Assembly (NCBI GenBank): GCA_008360975.2
Contig: CM039198.1
Span: 9,196,547-9,260,546 of the forward strand
DNA: 64,000 nt
Reading direction: 5' to 3'
Source: Lichenostomus cassidix
Lineage: Eukaryota > Chordata > Aves > Passeriformes > Meliphagidae
This document shows positions 11,917-24,804 of this stretch, in pieces. The notes below the pieces were generated by a model. It was not told the DNA's origin. It made no database searches and saw only the letters and a program-made list of their open reading frames with translations. The translations under genes were made by a program, and so were the position numbers. How positions within the stretch are numbered: the stretch's first letter is position 1; each line of letters begins with the position of its first letter.

Positions 11917-14391
11917 ACCCCCTGTAAAGACATTCCTGGTCCCTGGGAGATCTGAGCAGCAGTTGTGACATTACACACCAAGAGTTTTGCATTAACTGCT
12001 GTTGGTGGCTAACAGTGAGTAGAAGAACTTTAACTACATGTCTCACTGAAGGCTGGAGTGATCTACAGAGGGCACTGAAGGCCAGCTGACTGTCTTCCAC
12101 TGACCTCTGAGCTCCCATGTGTGTGCACTAAACAGTGCTACCCCTCTCTGAAATGCTTCAGCATACTTTCATCATCTCGTGATAGCTATGGTAAAGCAAG
12201 AGCAGCCTAAAGATACATCTGCACCTTGATGGAGAAGAGACCTAGCTCCTGCTGCTGCTGGAACTGTGGTCCTAAGGAGGCAATGAGAGGTCCATGAAGC
12301 CCTGTGACAGAGATGTGTGCCAGAACCATGTCCTCATGACAAACACTGCCAGTGTTTATCTTGGTACTCCCAGCAGCAGCTGCAGCAGTGACAGGACAAA
12401 TAAGCAGCTCAGACAAGCCAGCAGTGAACTGTCAAGTCTTTGAGACACAATAAACATACCCATGCCATTGCAGCTCTACCACAGGAAAGATGGGGACTGC
12501 AGGTTTAAGGTTTATAGCATATTGTCTTTGATTTACCATATGGCTCAAACCCAGAGAATACATCATAAGTGCCAAACTGAAGTCCCACTGTTGAGAGCAA
12601 GTCTCACATGCCAAATGTGACTTTAAGGTTGCATGGCTCAGCAGGTCCAACTCTGCAGCACAGTCCAGCAAGAAGGTGTATCAACATGAAACTTAACCAA
12701 CATGAGCCTATGGATAGTCCTGAACTACAAGTTTTGCAGGATCAAAGGTCAAAGCCAATTAGTCAGATTAAATCCAAACAGTGTCCAGACAGCTGCTCAT
12801 GCCATGACTGGATCCCTCTGTAATAGCTGAGAGCACAACCACAGGTGGTTTGGGCATTTTCCTGAGAAAGACTGTTTGGAACCGACCTCTGAAAGTCTTC
12901 AGCCCAGCTGTTCTGAGCAGGATCACTGCTAGCAACAGATCAGCCACAATTCAGTCTAGCCAGGTTCTGAGATTTTCCATGGATGGAGATTCCTCCACCT
13001 CCCGGATCAGCCTGTGTCAAAGTTATCCTCCCCTCCTAGAGGGATCAGAAATCTGATTTCTGGTCTGAGCTCACAAGCAGGATATAGCTATTGGCCCTTG
13101 CTCTATTACTCGTAACTTTTGTGAGGGAAGTACAAAACTGCCTGACATTGTGGAGAAACCCACCATTCTGAGGCAGGGTCCCTGTGACAAGAGCTCTTAC
13201 CACAAAAGAAACAGGCTCTGCCTCTTACTGGCTTTATCTGGCCTCAACCCAGTGGGTATGGGTCCATCACAGAGATGGCTCAGAACTGAGTGCCATCACC
13301 TCCTCACCCACGTTTGACTTGCAGTGGGGATGGGGTATCCAACTTCTCCTGATATCCCCAGCTGTGCAGGGGATGCTGCCCATCAGCCAGAGCAAACTGT
13401 GCTTGAAAATGGGGGCAGGGTTAAATGGAAATGTACCTTCTGGAGACATACCTTCTGGAGGGGGTGTCCTATAAGATGTGTGTGCATCAGACTCCAGTAA
13501 ATAATAACCTGGCAAAGTTTTAGGCTAAAGGCTTCTGAAATAAAATGTATCAGTCTCTGAACAGACCGTGAGGTGCACTGGGACAGCCCATGGCTCTCCT
13601 TGTGAGTGAGAGAAAGGAATGCCAGTGGTCATTCCTGATGGCTGCAACTTCGCGACAAACAAGGTTAGCTCCTGCTGCCCTCTCCATGTCACTCTGGCAT
13701 TCTTTTTGCTAAAGAAATGTGGGTTTTCTGGTCACAAGACCCTGTTTTGCAATGCTGCTGTGAGCTCATGATGAGAACAGCAGGTAAACACAGTCTTGGG
13801 TAAACTGGAGGTGGTACAAGTTTGACAGGTCTTGAGAAGGTGATAAGATTGTGAGTTAAGGCTGCTCCTCTACCAGCGTGACAGTGAATAGAACACACAA
13901 ATATAGACTGAAAGTTTTGTCTGTGCTGTCCCATTACATGTGCTTTTCTTTCCTTGCCTCCATGGGCAAGCTCAGTCTCACCAGCTCACTATGTCTGTTT
14001 TCCTCAATGATGCTTTAGTGATATATGATGTTCTATCAAACTACTTTACATGTGTGTATATATGTAGACATAAATATCTCCAGGTAAAGGAAACAGGGAA
14101 TGAGGTAAAAATTATATCTTTAATAGTGTTTCACATTCTAAAACATTTATGATGGGGACATTTCTACTTTACATTGTGTCTTTTGTAAACATTTCAGATG
14201 TCTTCTGATGGTCAGAATTAAGATGACAGAGGATCACAAGATTAAATCTTTCATTCATATGGTGTGAGTGTCATATTAATTACTTTGGCCCTGCAGCTAC
14301 TTTGTTATCAAAATCAGCTAGCAAGGTGATTTCCTGAAACAGATGTGTGCTGGTATGGTGAAACATTTACTGGAACCATAGCCCCACTTAC

Positions 14392-14512
14392 CATTTGTGA
14401 AGGTGTTCACGTAGTACCTGCGACCCTGGGGAGACATGTAGCTCTGCCAGCCAGGGGGAAGGTGGCCGTTCAAGGTATCTTCTCCTGGCTGAGGAGTTGT
14501 TTTCCTGGGTTT
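14392..14512 (-). CDS. GAS7: GAS7 coding exon 2: linker and first half of WW domain
   Basis: This 121-bp exon has a pyrimidine-rich tract and AG upstream and a GTAAGT donor at 14391-14386. It encodes 40 residues plus the first base of a split Glu codon. The first 17 residues (starting KPRKTTPQPGE) are a basic/proline linker; the rest (LPPGWQSYMSPQGRRYYVN and on) is the N-terminal half of a WW domain, with the first Trp at protein residue 83 and the Tyr-Tyr pair at 94-95. Phase 0 on entry fits exon 1, and phase 1 on exit fits exon 3. Compared with the human protein as I recall it, the core is nearly identical but the linker differs, including loss of an internal Met, and one Thr after the YYVN motif is Phe here. 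The acceptor is a CAGCAG tandem, so a form with one extra Gln is possible. Confidence 0.95.
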
Positions 14513-16854
14513 CTGCTGAGAAAAGAAAAAAACCAACCTATTAGGTCAATATCTAGATAACGTAAAGTCTAACCAGATGCACATCTGGAAAGAAATAATA
14601 TGGTTTGTCATTCTAGAGATTCCAATACACCCAAAGACTTTCAGTCCATTTCTCCCTTCATCTGCCCTAGCTTCATCCAGAACATGAAGCAACATTCCCT
14701 TGAAGTAATCACACTTTGGGACAGAAATGAACCCCTCTGTATTTAATGTCCCAAGAGCACCTGGACCTGTCAAAGAAAATGACTCTCACTAAGCAGTAAA
14801 ATGCAAAGCCTAAATTGATCATTAATCTGAGAAAGAGAGGCAGGCATCTGGCCCTCATTTACCTTCACATGGATACACCAGTGGGTCAGAGCACTGATCA
14901 TGGAGGTGCTGTCACAATTTATTTTACAGGGGCACCATCACCTTCAGACAGTCCCAAGGCTGCAAAGCCATGTTGCCTACAGGAGTCATGTGCTGAAGTA
15001 AATTTATTAGGATGCTGATTATACTAATAATGCATGCAATTAGAAATGCAAACATTACTGATCTACACAAAATCTGGATCCATATCATCCAGATACAAGA
15101 TCTTTAGGATCCAGGTTACTGAGAGTGATCCAGATAATTAGGAATGGCAGGAGATGAGCACCAGGCTGTCACTGTTTTCCAGGCACACACAGAGAACTGC
15201 TGTCAGGGTTCAGGTACCACACTCAGCTACATATCACTTCACCAACTCAGCTGCAAGCCTCAGTGAAGCTTCAGGGTATGGAAAAAGAAAGAGGGGAAAC
15301 TGAAGTGCATGTAATTGTCTGCACTACCTTGCATCATCTAGACTATTCCCTCTTACAAACAGTTTTGCTGGTTCCTTGGTGGCTTGGGATTTACAGCAGT
15401 TGCTTGATGTGAGACTGGCAAAGAGGGCTTCACCTCAAAGGAGGCATGAACACCCTCTAGTCCCTTCACCCAGGAATATGGAATGTAGGGAGATAAGATG
15501 GATGGCCAAAGATCACCAGTCACAACTCAGCAGGACTGCACCCTCCTCCTGCCTCACACCCAGAGAGCTCCAGTTCACCTTTCCACATTCCCTAAGGCAC
15601 ACCAGGCATTCGAAGCACTCACTTTTGTCTTTGTTTTAATTGTCTTCAAAGGAAGAAATGGAAAAGAACTAGGAAAAATACATGAAATGGAATTATTTAT
15701 CCCATGGAAGCTAATCTCTTTTCAGGAAATGCCTTCTGACATGGTGGGGAGCAGGTCTGAAGAAACTGCATTGGATCCACAAGCAGCCACAACCAGGGGA
15801 AAAGCAGTTTAGCATCTGCTGCCCATACTGTTCAAACACTGACAGCCTCATGAACAACATGGTTAGACAGAAATTTGTGATGTGTCCTTCTGCACACCCA
15901 GCCTCTGAGTGAAATTCCAACTCTGTCCCAACCCAGAATAAAAGGCACATTTAATGATTTTGGAGCCAACAGTCTACTTTATGTTTCTTTTCAGTTTCAG
16001 AAAATTCTTATTACAGTGGCTCTTGAGGCACTGAGCTGGAGAATGATTTTGCATTTGTGCCTCATCAAGTGTACCTGGCACAAACAGGTCACAGGAGCAC
16101 GGCAGCCAGATGGACACAAGGCCAGTGGGAGGTGAATCTCTCTCACCACTGCACCACAGATGGAGCCTGTGCTGGGTCAGATTTTAGCTCCTCTCCTGGA
16201 GGAGAAATACACTGTGATACTGGGGAACTCAGCTGGCCCAACATCAACTGAACAAGCTGCCTCAGGAGATCTGAAGGGACTCTCCCAGGTGTATGACTCC
16301 AATCTCATGACCTGCATGCTGATGGCAGGGTGGCAAGTAATCAGTAGGATCTCTGCCACCTGTCCCTATCCCCTGTGTTTCTGCTCTCTAAGATTTAATT
16401 AAATCAATTTACAGTTCTACTCACCCTGCTGAATGTGTGAGAAAGCAGTAGCATTCACATTTTGTGTAACTAATTGAGTTTTCTCTTATCTCAGCTTATC
16501 ATGCAAGTGAAACATCAGACTGTCCAAAAGCACAGCTCTCATTATTGTGTTCTTCTATTGCCTAGAAATGCACTAAATGAAATTCTTTACTCAGTGAAGC
16601 CAGTGCAACCATTTTACTCTGAGGGGCAGGACCCCTCTACACATACCACTGAAACACCTCGCTGTTTCCCATTAAAGCTCTGCATCCTACTAATGAAAAT
16701 ATTAAACTGATAGAAAAACCAAGCTATCCCAGTTTTACCTCTGGGTTATCCAAGTTCTACTCCACCTTGTTATGTGTGTTTACAGAAATGGCTTGTTTGG
16801 CTATGCAATGCCATTTCTAAAATGGCTCCAAAGCCATGTGCTATGGCTTAGAGG

Positions 16855-17140
16855 GGACAACTTCCACTAGCCCAGGTTGCTCCAAGACCCATCCAATCCG
16901 GCCTTAAACACTTCCAGGGATCCAGGGGCAGCCACAGCTTCTCTGGGCACCCTGTGCCAGGACCTCACCATCCTCATAGGCAAGAATTTCTTCTTAATAC
17001 CTAATCTAAACCTGTGTTCTTTCAGTTCAAAGCCTTTCAACACTGTCCTGTCACTCCAGGTTGTTGAAAGTTCTTGTCACTCCCTTCAAGTACTGGAAGG
17101 CTGCAATTAGGTCTCCCCAGAGCTGTCTCTTCTCCAGGCT
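16855..17140 (-). repeat. CR1 fragment, 3' region
   Basis: Antisense CR1 blocks in order: CCAGGTTGCTCCAAGACC, CACTTCCAGGGATCCAGGGG, CAGCCACAGCTTCTCTGGGC, CCTGTGCCAGGACCTCACC, AAGAATTTCTTCTTAATACC, then GGCTGCAATTAGGTCTCCCC. It lacks the very 3' tail. Sense relative to GAS7. Confidence 0.93.
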
Positions 17141-18220
17141 TCTAACATACGCAGAGAAAGTCAGATCAGAAGGGAACACAGGATAGCCCCAAGCTTTTTT
17201 TTTAACCAAAAAACCAGACTCTCTCCCAGTATGCTCCAGTGGACAGCACAGAGTACTGGAACAGATCCTGGGACAGCTCCTCCACCACAGGGTTAATGGT
17301 CCCCTGTCACTGTTTGCAAAAGCACACTGAAGAAAAGCAAACTCTGCAGTGTGGGACTGTACCAGCTCTGGAAGAATATGGCAGCAGGTTGGGTCCCTTG
17401 TATTCCCTTCATGGATATCTGGCCTTGAAAATAACAAAGATACACCTGACTATCTCTGCTGTGCATGAAAACCTCCTAAAGAGGAATTTGGGGTAATCCA
17501 GCCCTGGGTTCTGTTTCAGAAGATCCAGATTTCACACATTTTTGCTGCACGCTCACCGTTTCTGTACTAAACACATTCTTTCCCTTCTGGAACTGAAGTT
17601 CCTCCATTCCCACTACCCCTAGTTCTTAATAAGATCCTGCAGTGATTCCAGTGCCAAGCAGGTCACAATTAAGCTCAGGTCACTTTAGGGGCCCATGGTA
17701 TTGCTCCATTTTGCACAGTCAGAACCAGTGCCCTGCAAGTGCCCTGCAAACTGACATTACCAGTTTGCTCAAGTGAAGTTCTAAATTGTCCCAACACCTT
17801 TTCAGTGCTGCTTCATGCCTCCCTGATGGACTGCAGGAAAAGCAGAGGTCTTTCACAGGTGAGTGCTGTGGCTGCATTCTTAAACAAAAGGCTATGCCAA
17901 GAGACAGATATGGATGGTATACAGTGAACACCAGCAAATGTTGGATGGAAACAGTGTGAAAAGCAAAGTTAACCCAGTGTTTTAGCTGTAGCCACTGCCA
18001 AAATGCATATCACTTCAAAAAGCATATAAGCATTATGTTTTGGAGTTACTAATTCAATTTTTTGGTTACTAATACTTCTACCTTTGCTTTGGATTTTGCC
18101 AATCAAGAAGTGCTGTGAGCACAGTGTTCTCTATCAATAACAGTAGAGAGGAAATCTCAGCACTGCCAAATGCTGAAGTTCTTTTAAACAATGGGGAAAC
18201 AGTTTGCTTTTATGTGCGTG

Positions 18221-18817
18221 TATTGTGGTTTAACTCCAGCCAGCAACTCAGCACCATGCACCCTCCCACTCACTGCCTCCCACCCCTGGGATGGGGAGGA
18301 GAGTCAGGAAAAAACAGTAGAACTCATGGGTTGAGAGAATAACAGTTTAATCATTGAAATAAAGTAAAAGATAATGATAATAATAATGATAATGATGATA
18401 ATAACAAAGAAACGTGAGATAACAAAAAGAGAGAGGAATAAACCCCAAGAAAGACAAGTGATACACAGTACAATTGAACACCATTTGCTGCTGTATGCCC
18501 AGCCCTTCCCTGAGGAGCATTTGGCCCCTTCTAGCCAATTCCCCCAGTTTATACACTGGGCATGATGTTCTGTGGTGTGGAATATCCTTCTGGACAGTTT
18601 GTGTCAGCTGTCCTGGCCTTGCTCCCTCCTGGCTCCTTCTGCAGCTCCTTGCTGGCACAGCACAGCACAGGACACTGGAAAGTCCTCCATTTAGAGTGAG
18701 CACTACTGAGCACCAACTAAAACATCAGTGTGTTATCAGCATTATTCTCATACTGAACCCAAACTCAGCACTGTCCCAGCTACCAGAAAGGAAACTATCT
18801 CAGCTAAAACCAAGACA
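18221..18817 (-). mobile_element. Solo ERVL-type LTR with target-site duplication
   Basis: A 597-bp long terminal repeat in minus orientation, of the avian ERVL-like type. Read on the minus strand it begins TGTCTTGGTTTTAGC and ends with the AACCACAATA form of the usual terminal block. It contains a TATAAA at 18553-18548, an ATTAAA polyadenylation signal at 18351-18346 and the internal ATT/ATC-rich simple repeat at about 18367-18408 that is typical of these LTRs. Flanks are GCGTG (18216-18220) and GCATG (18818-18822), a 5-bp target duplication with one CpG-type change. No gag, pol or env sequence is adjacent, so it is a solo LTR left by recombination. Both the 3' terminal CA and an adjacent CpG have decayed by transition. 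Confidence 0.9.
18367..18408. repeat. (ATAATG)n-like microsatellite inside the LTR
   Basis: ATAATGATAATAATAATG-type imperfect repeats. This simple repeat belongs to the LTR family rather than being an independent insertion. Confidence 0.85.
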
Positions 18818-19073
18818 GCATGGAGGATGTGAGGATCTCTTCCCTCTGTTTTATCTGCCCACGGAGACTGCAGATGAGGATGCACTGAATGCTGGGACCA
18901 CTCCTGTGTTAGAGCCCCTAACTGGACCCAGTGCAATCCCCTCCCAACAACACTTAGACTCAAACTCCTATAGAAGCTTTATGGTGGAAAGAGGAACTGA
19001 AAACGGCATAGGGGAAGAACTGAAGAAGAAACAAAACTTGACTTCATACAGGTTTCCTCACCACCCTGCCCTC

Positions 19074-19262
19074 ACAGAATCATAGAATCCCCAACAGGTT
19101 TGGGTTGGAAGGGACATTGAAGCTCATCTCATTCATCCTCCCACCGTGGACAGGGAACCTTCCACCAGACCAGGTTGCTTCAAGTTCTGTCCAACCTCTC
19201 CTTGGGCACTTTCAGGCATAGGGCAGCCACAGCTTCTCTGGGCAACCTGTGCCCAGAGTAAG
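19074..19262 (-). repeat. CR1 3'-end fragment
   Basis: Starts with the antisense tail ACAGAATCATAGAATCC, then GGGTTGGAAGGGACATTGAA, CATCCTCCCACCGTGGACAG, CCAGGTTGCTTCAAGTTCTG, CAGCCACAGCTTCTCTGGGC. A complete 3' end, truncated at the 5' side near 19262. Confidence 0.95.
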
Positions 19263-21604
19263 TGCCTTATAGTTTTGGCACACTCAGCAACCCATCCTTT
19301 CAGAAATGAGAGTGCCAGAGAGCCCATAGTGGGTAGCACACCATCCCTTTTCTGCCAAAACAGTACACCTGAGGAAAAGAAGAGATTTTCTTGCTCTATT
19401 TTCCTTGGCAGACAAAACCCTGTCCCAGCCAGGCCATCTGCAGTCCCTTCTTCTTGCACCAGCACAGTTAAACTGGAACCATGTTTGCACACCCATGTGG
19501 GAGAAGTTTTGGCTAACATGGCTGTGATGACAGGCAATTCTGCTGCTGGGACACAGCAAGGACAGAGCCAGGAGACTGCACAGGGAGCAGAGGCAACTGG
19601 CAGGTAGTGCTTCAAGAGACCAGCTCCACATCTCACACAGCTCTGCATTTGGCACAGCAACAACATTCAGGCTCCAGGGCTCTCCCAAACCCAGCTCCAA
19701 CCTGGGCACACACTCTGCCCAGCCACATGAAGCAAGGAAAGTGCTTAGAGGTACCCATGTGTAGATGCACCTCATCCTTAGACTGATCACTAAGACCGGA
19801 TTATTGGTTTAATATCTTGTTCCCATTTTAGGAGAATTATTGCCAGGATAATTTCTGAGAACAGTAAATCACAACAGAGGACATCTGCATGGAAAGGAGG
19901 TTCCCTATCAGCAGAGAGCATTGCAAACCAGTGAAGAGAGAGCAGCAGGCAGGGACTGGAAGTTGAAGACAAGCTCGGCTTGAAAACAATCTGCCAGTCA
20001 TGAGGATAAGTATCAAGTGGAACAGCTTACCAGGGAGCTGTGCACTTCTTGTAGTTCCTCCATCAAGATTAAGTGCCTCTTTCTAGAAATTCTGCTCTAT
20101 TCCAATAACAGAAAAAGCCAGGACCCTGGAAAACCAACACACACCCCTGCCCCAGCTCAGGCTGGGTGGGCTTGCAATCCCTTCTGCTTTCTAAACCTTC
20201 CAACTCCCACAGTGCCTCTGAGCTCAGAATGTTCAGGCCACTCCCCTCACTGTCACTTCTGGAAGTGTCACCAGCTGCTACCATAGTGGTGGACAGGCAA
20301 ATCTGCACCCAGAAAGGATGTCTGCAACACATGGTTGAGGAAACAGGAAACCTGAACAATGTGAGCAGAGAATGTGTGACCCCAGTGAAATCCTCCTCCA
20401 TCTGTATTGGATGCCTGGAAAAGGGATCAAAGTGTCTATCAAAATATTAAAATCCAACAGCATAAGCACTTCTCTCCCACGAGATTTCCTAGGATTAGAA
20501 TTCCATGTAGCAGGTGAACATACAAGAGCCACCCAACAGGTCTTGTTCTGCATGACAAGCAATGGTTTTTGTTTGCTGTCTGCAGAAACACAGGGCTGGA
20601 ATTCTCCTGATAATGCACAGCAGAGGAAACAGAAATGAGACGTCTCAAAGCAGAAAGGGCACTGGAGCTCTTCAGCACCAAACCACATGATAGAGAGGTG
20701 GCAAAGTCAAGCATGTGGAATAAGAACAGATCCATGGGGTTAACTCACCTAATCCAGGACAGCAGCACCGACAAGAGGCAGAGGGATCTGCTGTTTAGGT
20801 CAGAGCACACAAACCTGACCATTATCTGTGCTTCTTCCCCTGCATCCATGGGCACTGGGCCAGGGATGCCAAGAAGAGGACAACCTGTGTGGGCCAGAGA
20901 GCTACCCCACAGCATCACAACCCTGACCAGGAAATACTGTTTCTTCTGTGTGCTGTGAGAAACAGATGGTCTAGAAGCATGTCTGGAGAGAAGGACAACT
21001 AGGTCAGGCATCCTGGATGCTTTATGTGAGGAAGAGCAGCAGCCAGAGTCTGCCTGTCAGAGCCCTGACACTTTCTGTCTTGCTGGGACAGCTCAGAACA
21101 GGGCAGCATGGCCAGGAGGGAGGTGGTGGGCACCTCTCCCCCTCTACCTCTTCTGACTTTCTGACTATTTTCTTTTCCTTTTCTTTCTTGATTTTTTTGG
21201 TTTTCTTGATCAAGTTATCAGCAGCCCAACTCATTCTGTTCCTTTGGAAGAGCAATCAGCATTGTGATTCCCTCCCAGTGGTGGAAAAAAAAGCCAAAAA
21301 GGGTTTTATACAGCAAAGTGAGGCATCAGGGAGTAACACACATCAGCTCAATCCACGATGACTTGACCCTGAGGCAAGTTCTGCCTTGCTCAATAGAGGA
21401 AAATGACTTCCCATTTTCAAACTGCAGGAAATCCCCATTCTCCTTCAAAGAGGGATCCTGGGGAGGAAACATCTGTGCATTTACAAGCCTGAGCTCCCTG
21501 AAGATGTGTTGGCTTGCACTGTGCTCCAGCAGAACTCAGACCAGGAGCAATTCCCAACACACAACCCCAGGGAAAGGAAAGCAAACCAATCCCAAACAAA
21601 TTCA

Positions 21605-21702
21605 GGCCTTGACCAACCTGATCTAACTCTGAACAAGGGGTTGGACCAGAGACCTTCAAAAAACCCTTTTAATTTAAATTCTGGATTTTATGATCCTATT
21701 TC
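21605..21702 (+). repeat. Old CR1 3'-end fragment
   Basis: GGCCTTGACCAACCTGATCT, GGGGTTGGACCAGAGACCTT and a degraded tail ATTCTGGATTTTATGATCCT match the CR1 3' end in order, but with many changes. Confidence 0.75.
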
Positions 21703-22111
21703 AGCAGAGCATGCAGCCTTGGAGCAAATAAAGAGGAGCCTCTGGCTGTGGGAAAGGGCTGGAGGGCAGCATCAGCACAATCACTGCTGCTGCCACCTGT
21801 CAAGTCTCACTTGCAGACCCAGCAGCACAAGGAAAAGCCACAGTGCCCAAACAAGCAGCTGCCCTGCAGTGTCCTACCCAGTGCTGGAGGATCACTGGTG
21901 ACAGAAAGATGGGCAAACTATGTGGCGAAATTCTCTGCAAGGAGCAATACAAGGACATGACATGAATCTGCCCCAGAACAGCCTCTGTCCTGTGGGGAAT
22001 GGCTTGTTCTGCACTGACAATACTGAGCTTATGTTTCTGTCTAACTGCAGTTTGTATGCCTGAATTAAGAAAATATGTGTCAGTTCTAGGGTATGGTGCA
22101 GAAGAGGCAGA

Positions 22112-22435
22112 ACCACAGAGTCAGAATGGTTTGGATTGAAAAGGACCTCAAAGCTCATCTCATTCCATCCCCTGCCATGGCAGGGACACCTTCCACTGTC
22201 CCAGGCTGCTCCAAGCCCTGTCCAACCTGGCCTTGACCACTTCCAGGCATGGGACAGCCACAGCTTCTCTGGGCAACCTGTGCCAGGGCCTGACCAGCCT
22301 CAGAGGGAAGAATTTCTCCCTAAAAGCTAATCCAAAGCTGCTGTGTCACTCCAGGCCCTTGTGCAAAGTCCCTCTCTAGCTGTCCTTGAGCCCCTTTAGG
22401 TACAGGAAAGTGCTGTATGGTGTAGTTAAAGTGGA
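22112..22435 (-). repeat. CR1 3'-end fragment
   Basis: Antisense tail-adjacent AGAATGGTTTGGATTGAAAA, CATCTCATTCCATCCCCTGC, ACACCTTCCACTGTCCCAGG, CCTGTCCAACCTGGCCTTGA, CAGCCACAGCTTCTCTGGGC, GAAGAATTTCTCCCTAAAAG, then the CCCTTTAGGTACAGGAAAG block. One of the longer and better-kept copies here. Confidence 0.95.
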
Positions 22436-24584
22436 GTCTGTGTTGTACTCCATCTGATGCCTGTCCCAGCCTGTGCTGTGGCTCAGGAGAAGGCCTGGGG
22501 CACCCAAAACCCCTCACACCACCCGCAGCCTCTCTCTCCCTCGTACTTTGAGTCATTCTGCATTTTGTTCATTTTTATGCAATCTTTCTTGCTCAACATT
22601 TGGTTTCCATGGAGTCACATACACTGTGTGAAACAGATTTATATATAGAAAGTGGAACGGGTCATATGATTGGTCTTGGTTGTCACAGCAACCAGCACAG
22701 CTCTCCTTCAGCTGAACAGGATGGCACATTCTGCTGGGGACAAGTCACCCTCCCTGAGTGACCCTGCTGGGACCACACTGCCCTGCAGCCCTGCAGTCCT
22801 GCTGTGCCATTCCTCTGGGCAATGGCCCTGGTTCCAGCCTCCTGTGACAGCAGCCCTTGTCCCCACAGAGGACAGACCCCTTGCCTGTGCCCAGAGTTAG
22901 CACATCTCAGTGCTGGCAGGTAGAGGCTGTGGGCTGAGCTATGCCCAGCACATCCCCACATTCCAGTTTAGCAGGGCAGCTCTCATGTTTCTGTCTTAAA
23001 AATCTCCTTGTACTAACAAGTTTCCTCTGTGCTGTGCCACTTTGCTTCACTCCTTCTTCCTAGATAACTTCTGCCTCTCCATGCAGCTGCTGTTTCCTTG
23101 GATGCCATCTCTGCCACCTTCCTACCCATCAGTCGTGGCTGTGACCAGGAGGATGGGTGGCCAACTCTCCTGTATCTCTGCACTTCTCTTTCTCATTTGG
23201 CTCTGGAACACAGTGTGTGTGCTTCCCACCCAGCTCTGCCTGGTCTCCAGCCAGACCCACAGCTGCCAAAAGCCTCCCTTCTCACCCACCCAGGTCCCTG
23301 GCTGGGGTGCAGACATGTGCCCAGGACTTTGCTTTAAGGTGATATACATGAAAAGCACTGCATTAGCAGAGAATGAGCCTTCTGGGACGAGTATACTTTT
23401 CTCTGTCAGTACCATAAATGAGGGAAAAACAAGCTGTTTCTGAAGGATACATGATCCAGGGAGACAGACTGGGTGATGTTTTCTGCCAACCAAAATGTGT
23501 GGGAAGAGAAATGCTCTGACCTGTGAATCCCATCTTGACCCCTTCAAAATAGGGGCTGTCAAGCCAGAAGTGAAAAATCTGAGGAACTCCAGAGCAGCTC
23601 AGTCATCTCCCTTCCTTCCAAACATGTGCCTGGTGCACAGAGCCATGTGCCAGACTGGGAGAAGTCACAGCACTGAGCTGCAGCTGAGCCTGGCCCTGTG
23701 GAGGGGCATGTGGGACTCCTGGCATCAGGTCTGGTCCAGATCCTGCCAGAGACAATGCTCACTCCGTGGCAAAGCAGCAGCTCAGGGAATGCTTGGCAAG
23801 AGCTATCAAGTGGGGTTTGGCTGAGGAGGGAAGCTAGGCAGGTGTAAAAAGTAGGAAGGGTAAGAAAGATGGCAAGGTTGAAATTCAATGTGGGGAAAGA
23901 GCATGGGAGTGGGGCCCTGATTTGAGGAGGGGGGTTAGTGAGAAAGACAATGAAAAGCCTTTGACAGCAAGGATTTGGGGAGTGGCAAGTGTGCAGGAGG
24001 GTGAGAGCAGTGTGTAAAGGACAGCCCAGCTGTCAGCCTTCTCGCCTCTTGCTCTGCCTGAGCTCTGCTCCCTTTCCTGGGCTCCTTTCTCTGCGTGCTC
24101 TCAGAGGGTGACAGCATTCAGCACTTTCTGACAACAGTGCAGAGATGTGGTGGTGAAAGAGCAACCCAGAAAGGGGAATTGAGGTACCACCCTCTCACCA
24201 GGTGCCAAGGACCATGGAGAGCCAGATGGGAGCAGTGTCTGCTCTGAGAAGCCCATCTAGAACACAGGGACCACAGCTGCATGCACATCCTCCCTGTAAG
24301 GATAACACACCCACAGGGAGCTCAGGAATCACCTCTGGAACAACACATGGCTGTTTATTTCTGTGCTAATAGACAACAAGTCACTTAATGGACAAATCTG
24401 TGCAATTCCCTTTGAGCAGCCCCTCTCCTGTATCCAGCTGAGCCATGCATGGACAGGTGATGGCCAGACTGACACTGGGCAGGAAAAAAACTGTGAGTGG
24501 ACACATTGGGCAGCAGCAAGGAGATGGCACCTCCGGGTGGAGCTTCTATAGCATGGCCTTGCAAGGTCAGTGAGGGATCATCTA

Positions 24585-24804
24585 GACAGAACTCTGTCAT
24601 ATTAAGAAAAATTTCTTCACCAAAAGAGTGGTGAGGCATTAGAAGAGGTTGTCAAAGCAAGCTGTAGAATCACTGTCCCTGGAAGCGCTCAGAAAATGTG
24701 TAGATGTGGTGCTCAGTGCTGGACTTGGCAGCTCTGCATTAACAGCTGGACTTGATGATCTTAGAGGACTTTTCCATCCTTAGGGATTCTGTGATTCTAT
24801 GAAG
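24585..24804 (+). repeat. CR1 3'-end fragment, different subfamily
   Basis: GAAAAATTTCTTCACCAAAAG, GTGGTGAGGCATTAGAAGAG, CTGTCCCTGGAAGCGCTCAG, GGACTTGATGATCTTAGAGG and the tail GATTCTGTGATTCTATGA. The GTGGTGCTCAGTGCTGGACT block differs from the copies above and points to another CR1 subfamily. Confidence 0.92.

Larger units (their letters stand above)
763..14391 (-). other. GAS7 intron 2
   Basis: About 13.6 kb between the WW-domain exons. It holds two SINEs, CR1 fragments at about 4.1, 8.1 and 10.6-11.4 kb, an inverted pair of 0.2-kb segments at 3.85 and 6.95 kb, an AT microsatellite near 1.95 kb and a TTCCC microsatellite near 11.9 kb. The stretches 763-1935, 2012-2805, 2949-3850, 4211-6953, 7146-8014, 8161-9380, 9523-10650 and 11917-14391 hold nothing I recognise; open frames there are short and lack homology. 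Confidence 0.85.

Noticed and set aside
18221..18817. A complete endogenous retrovirus.
   Set aside because: Only one LTR is present, flanked by its target duplication, with no internal region.
18474..19085. Plus-strand open frame of 203 codons.
   Set aside because: It runs across the antisense of the solo LTR into unique DNA and has no viral or host domain.
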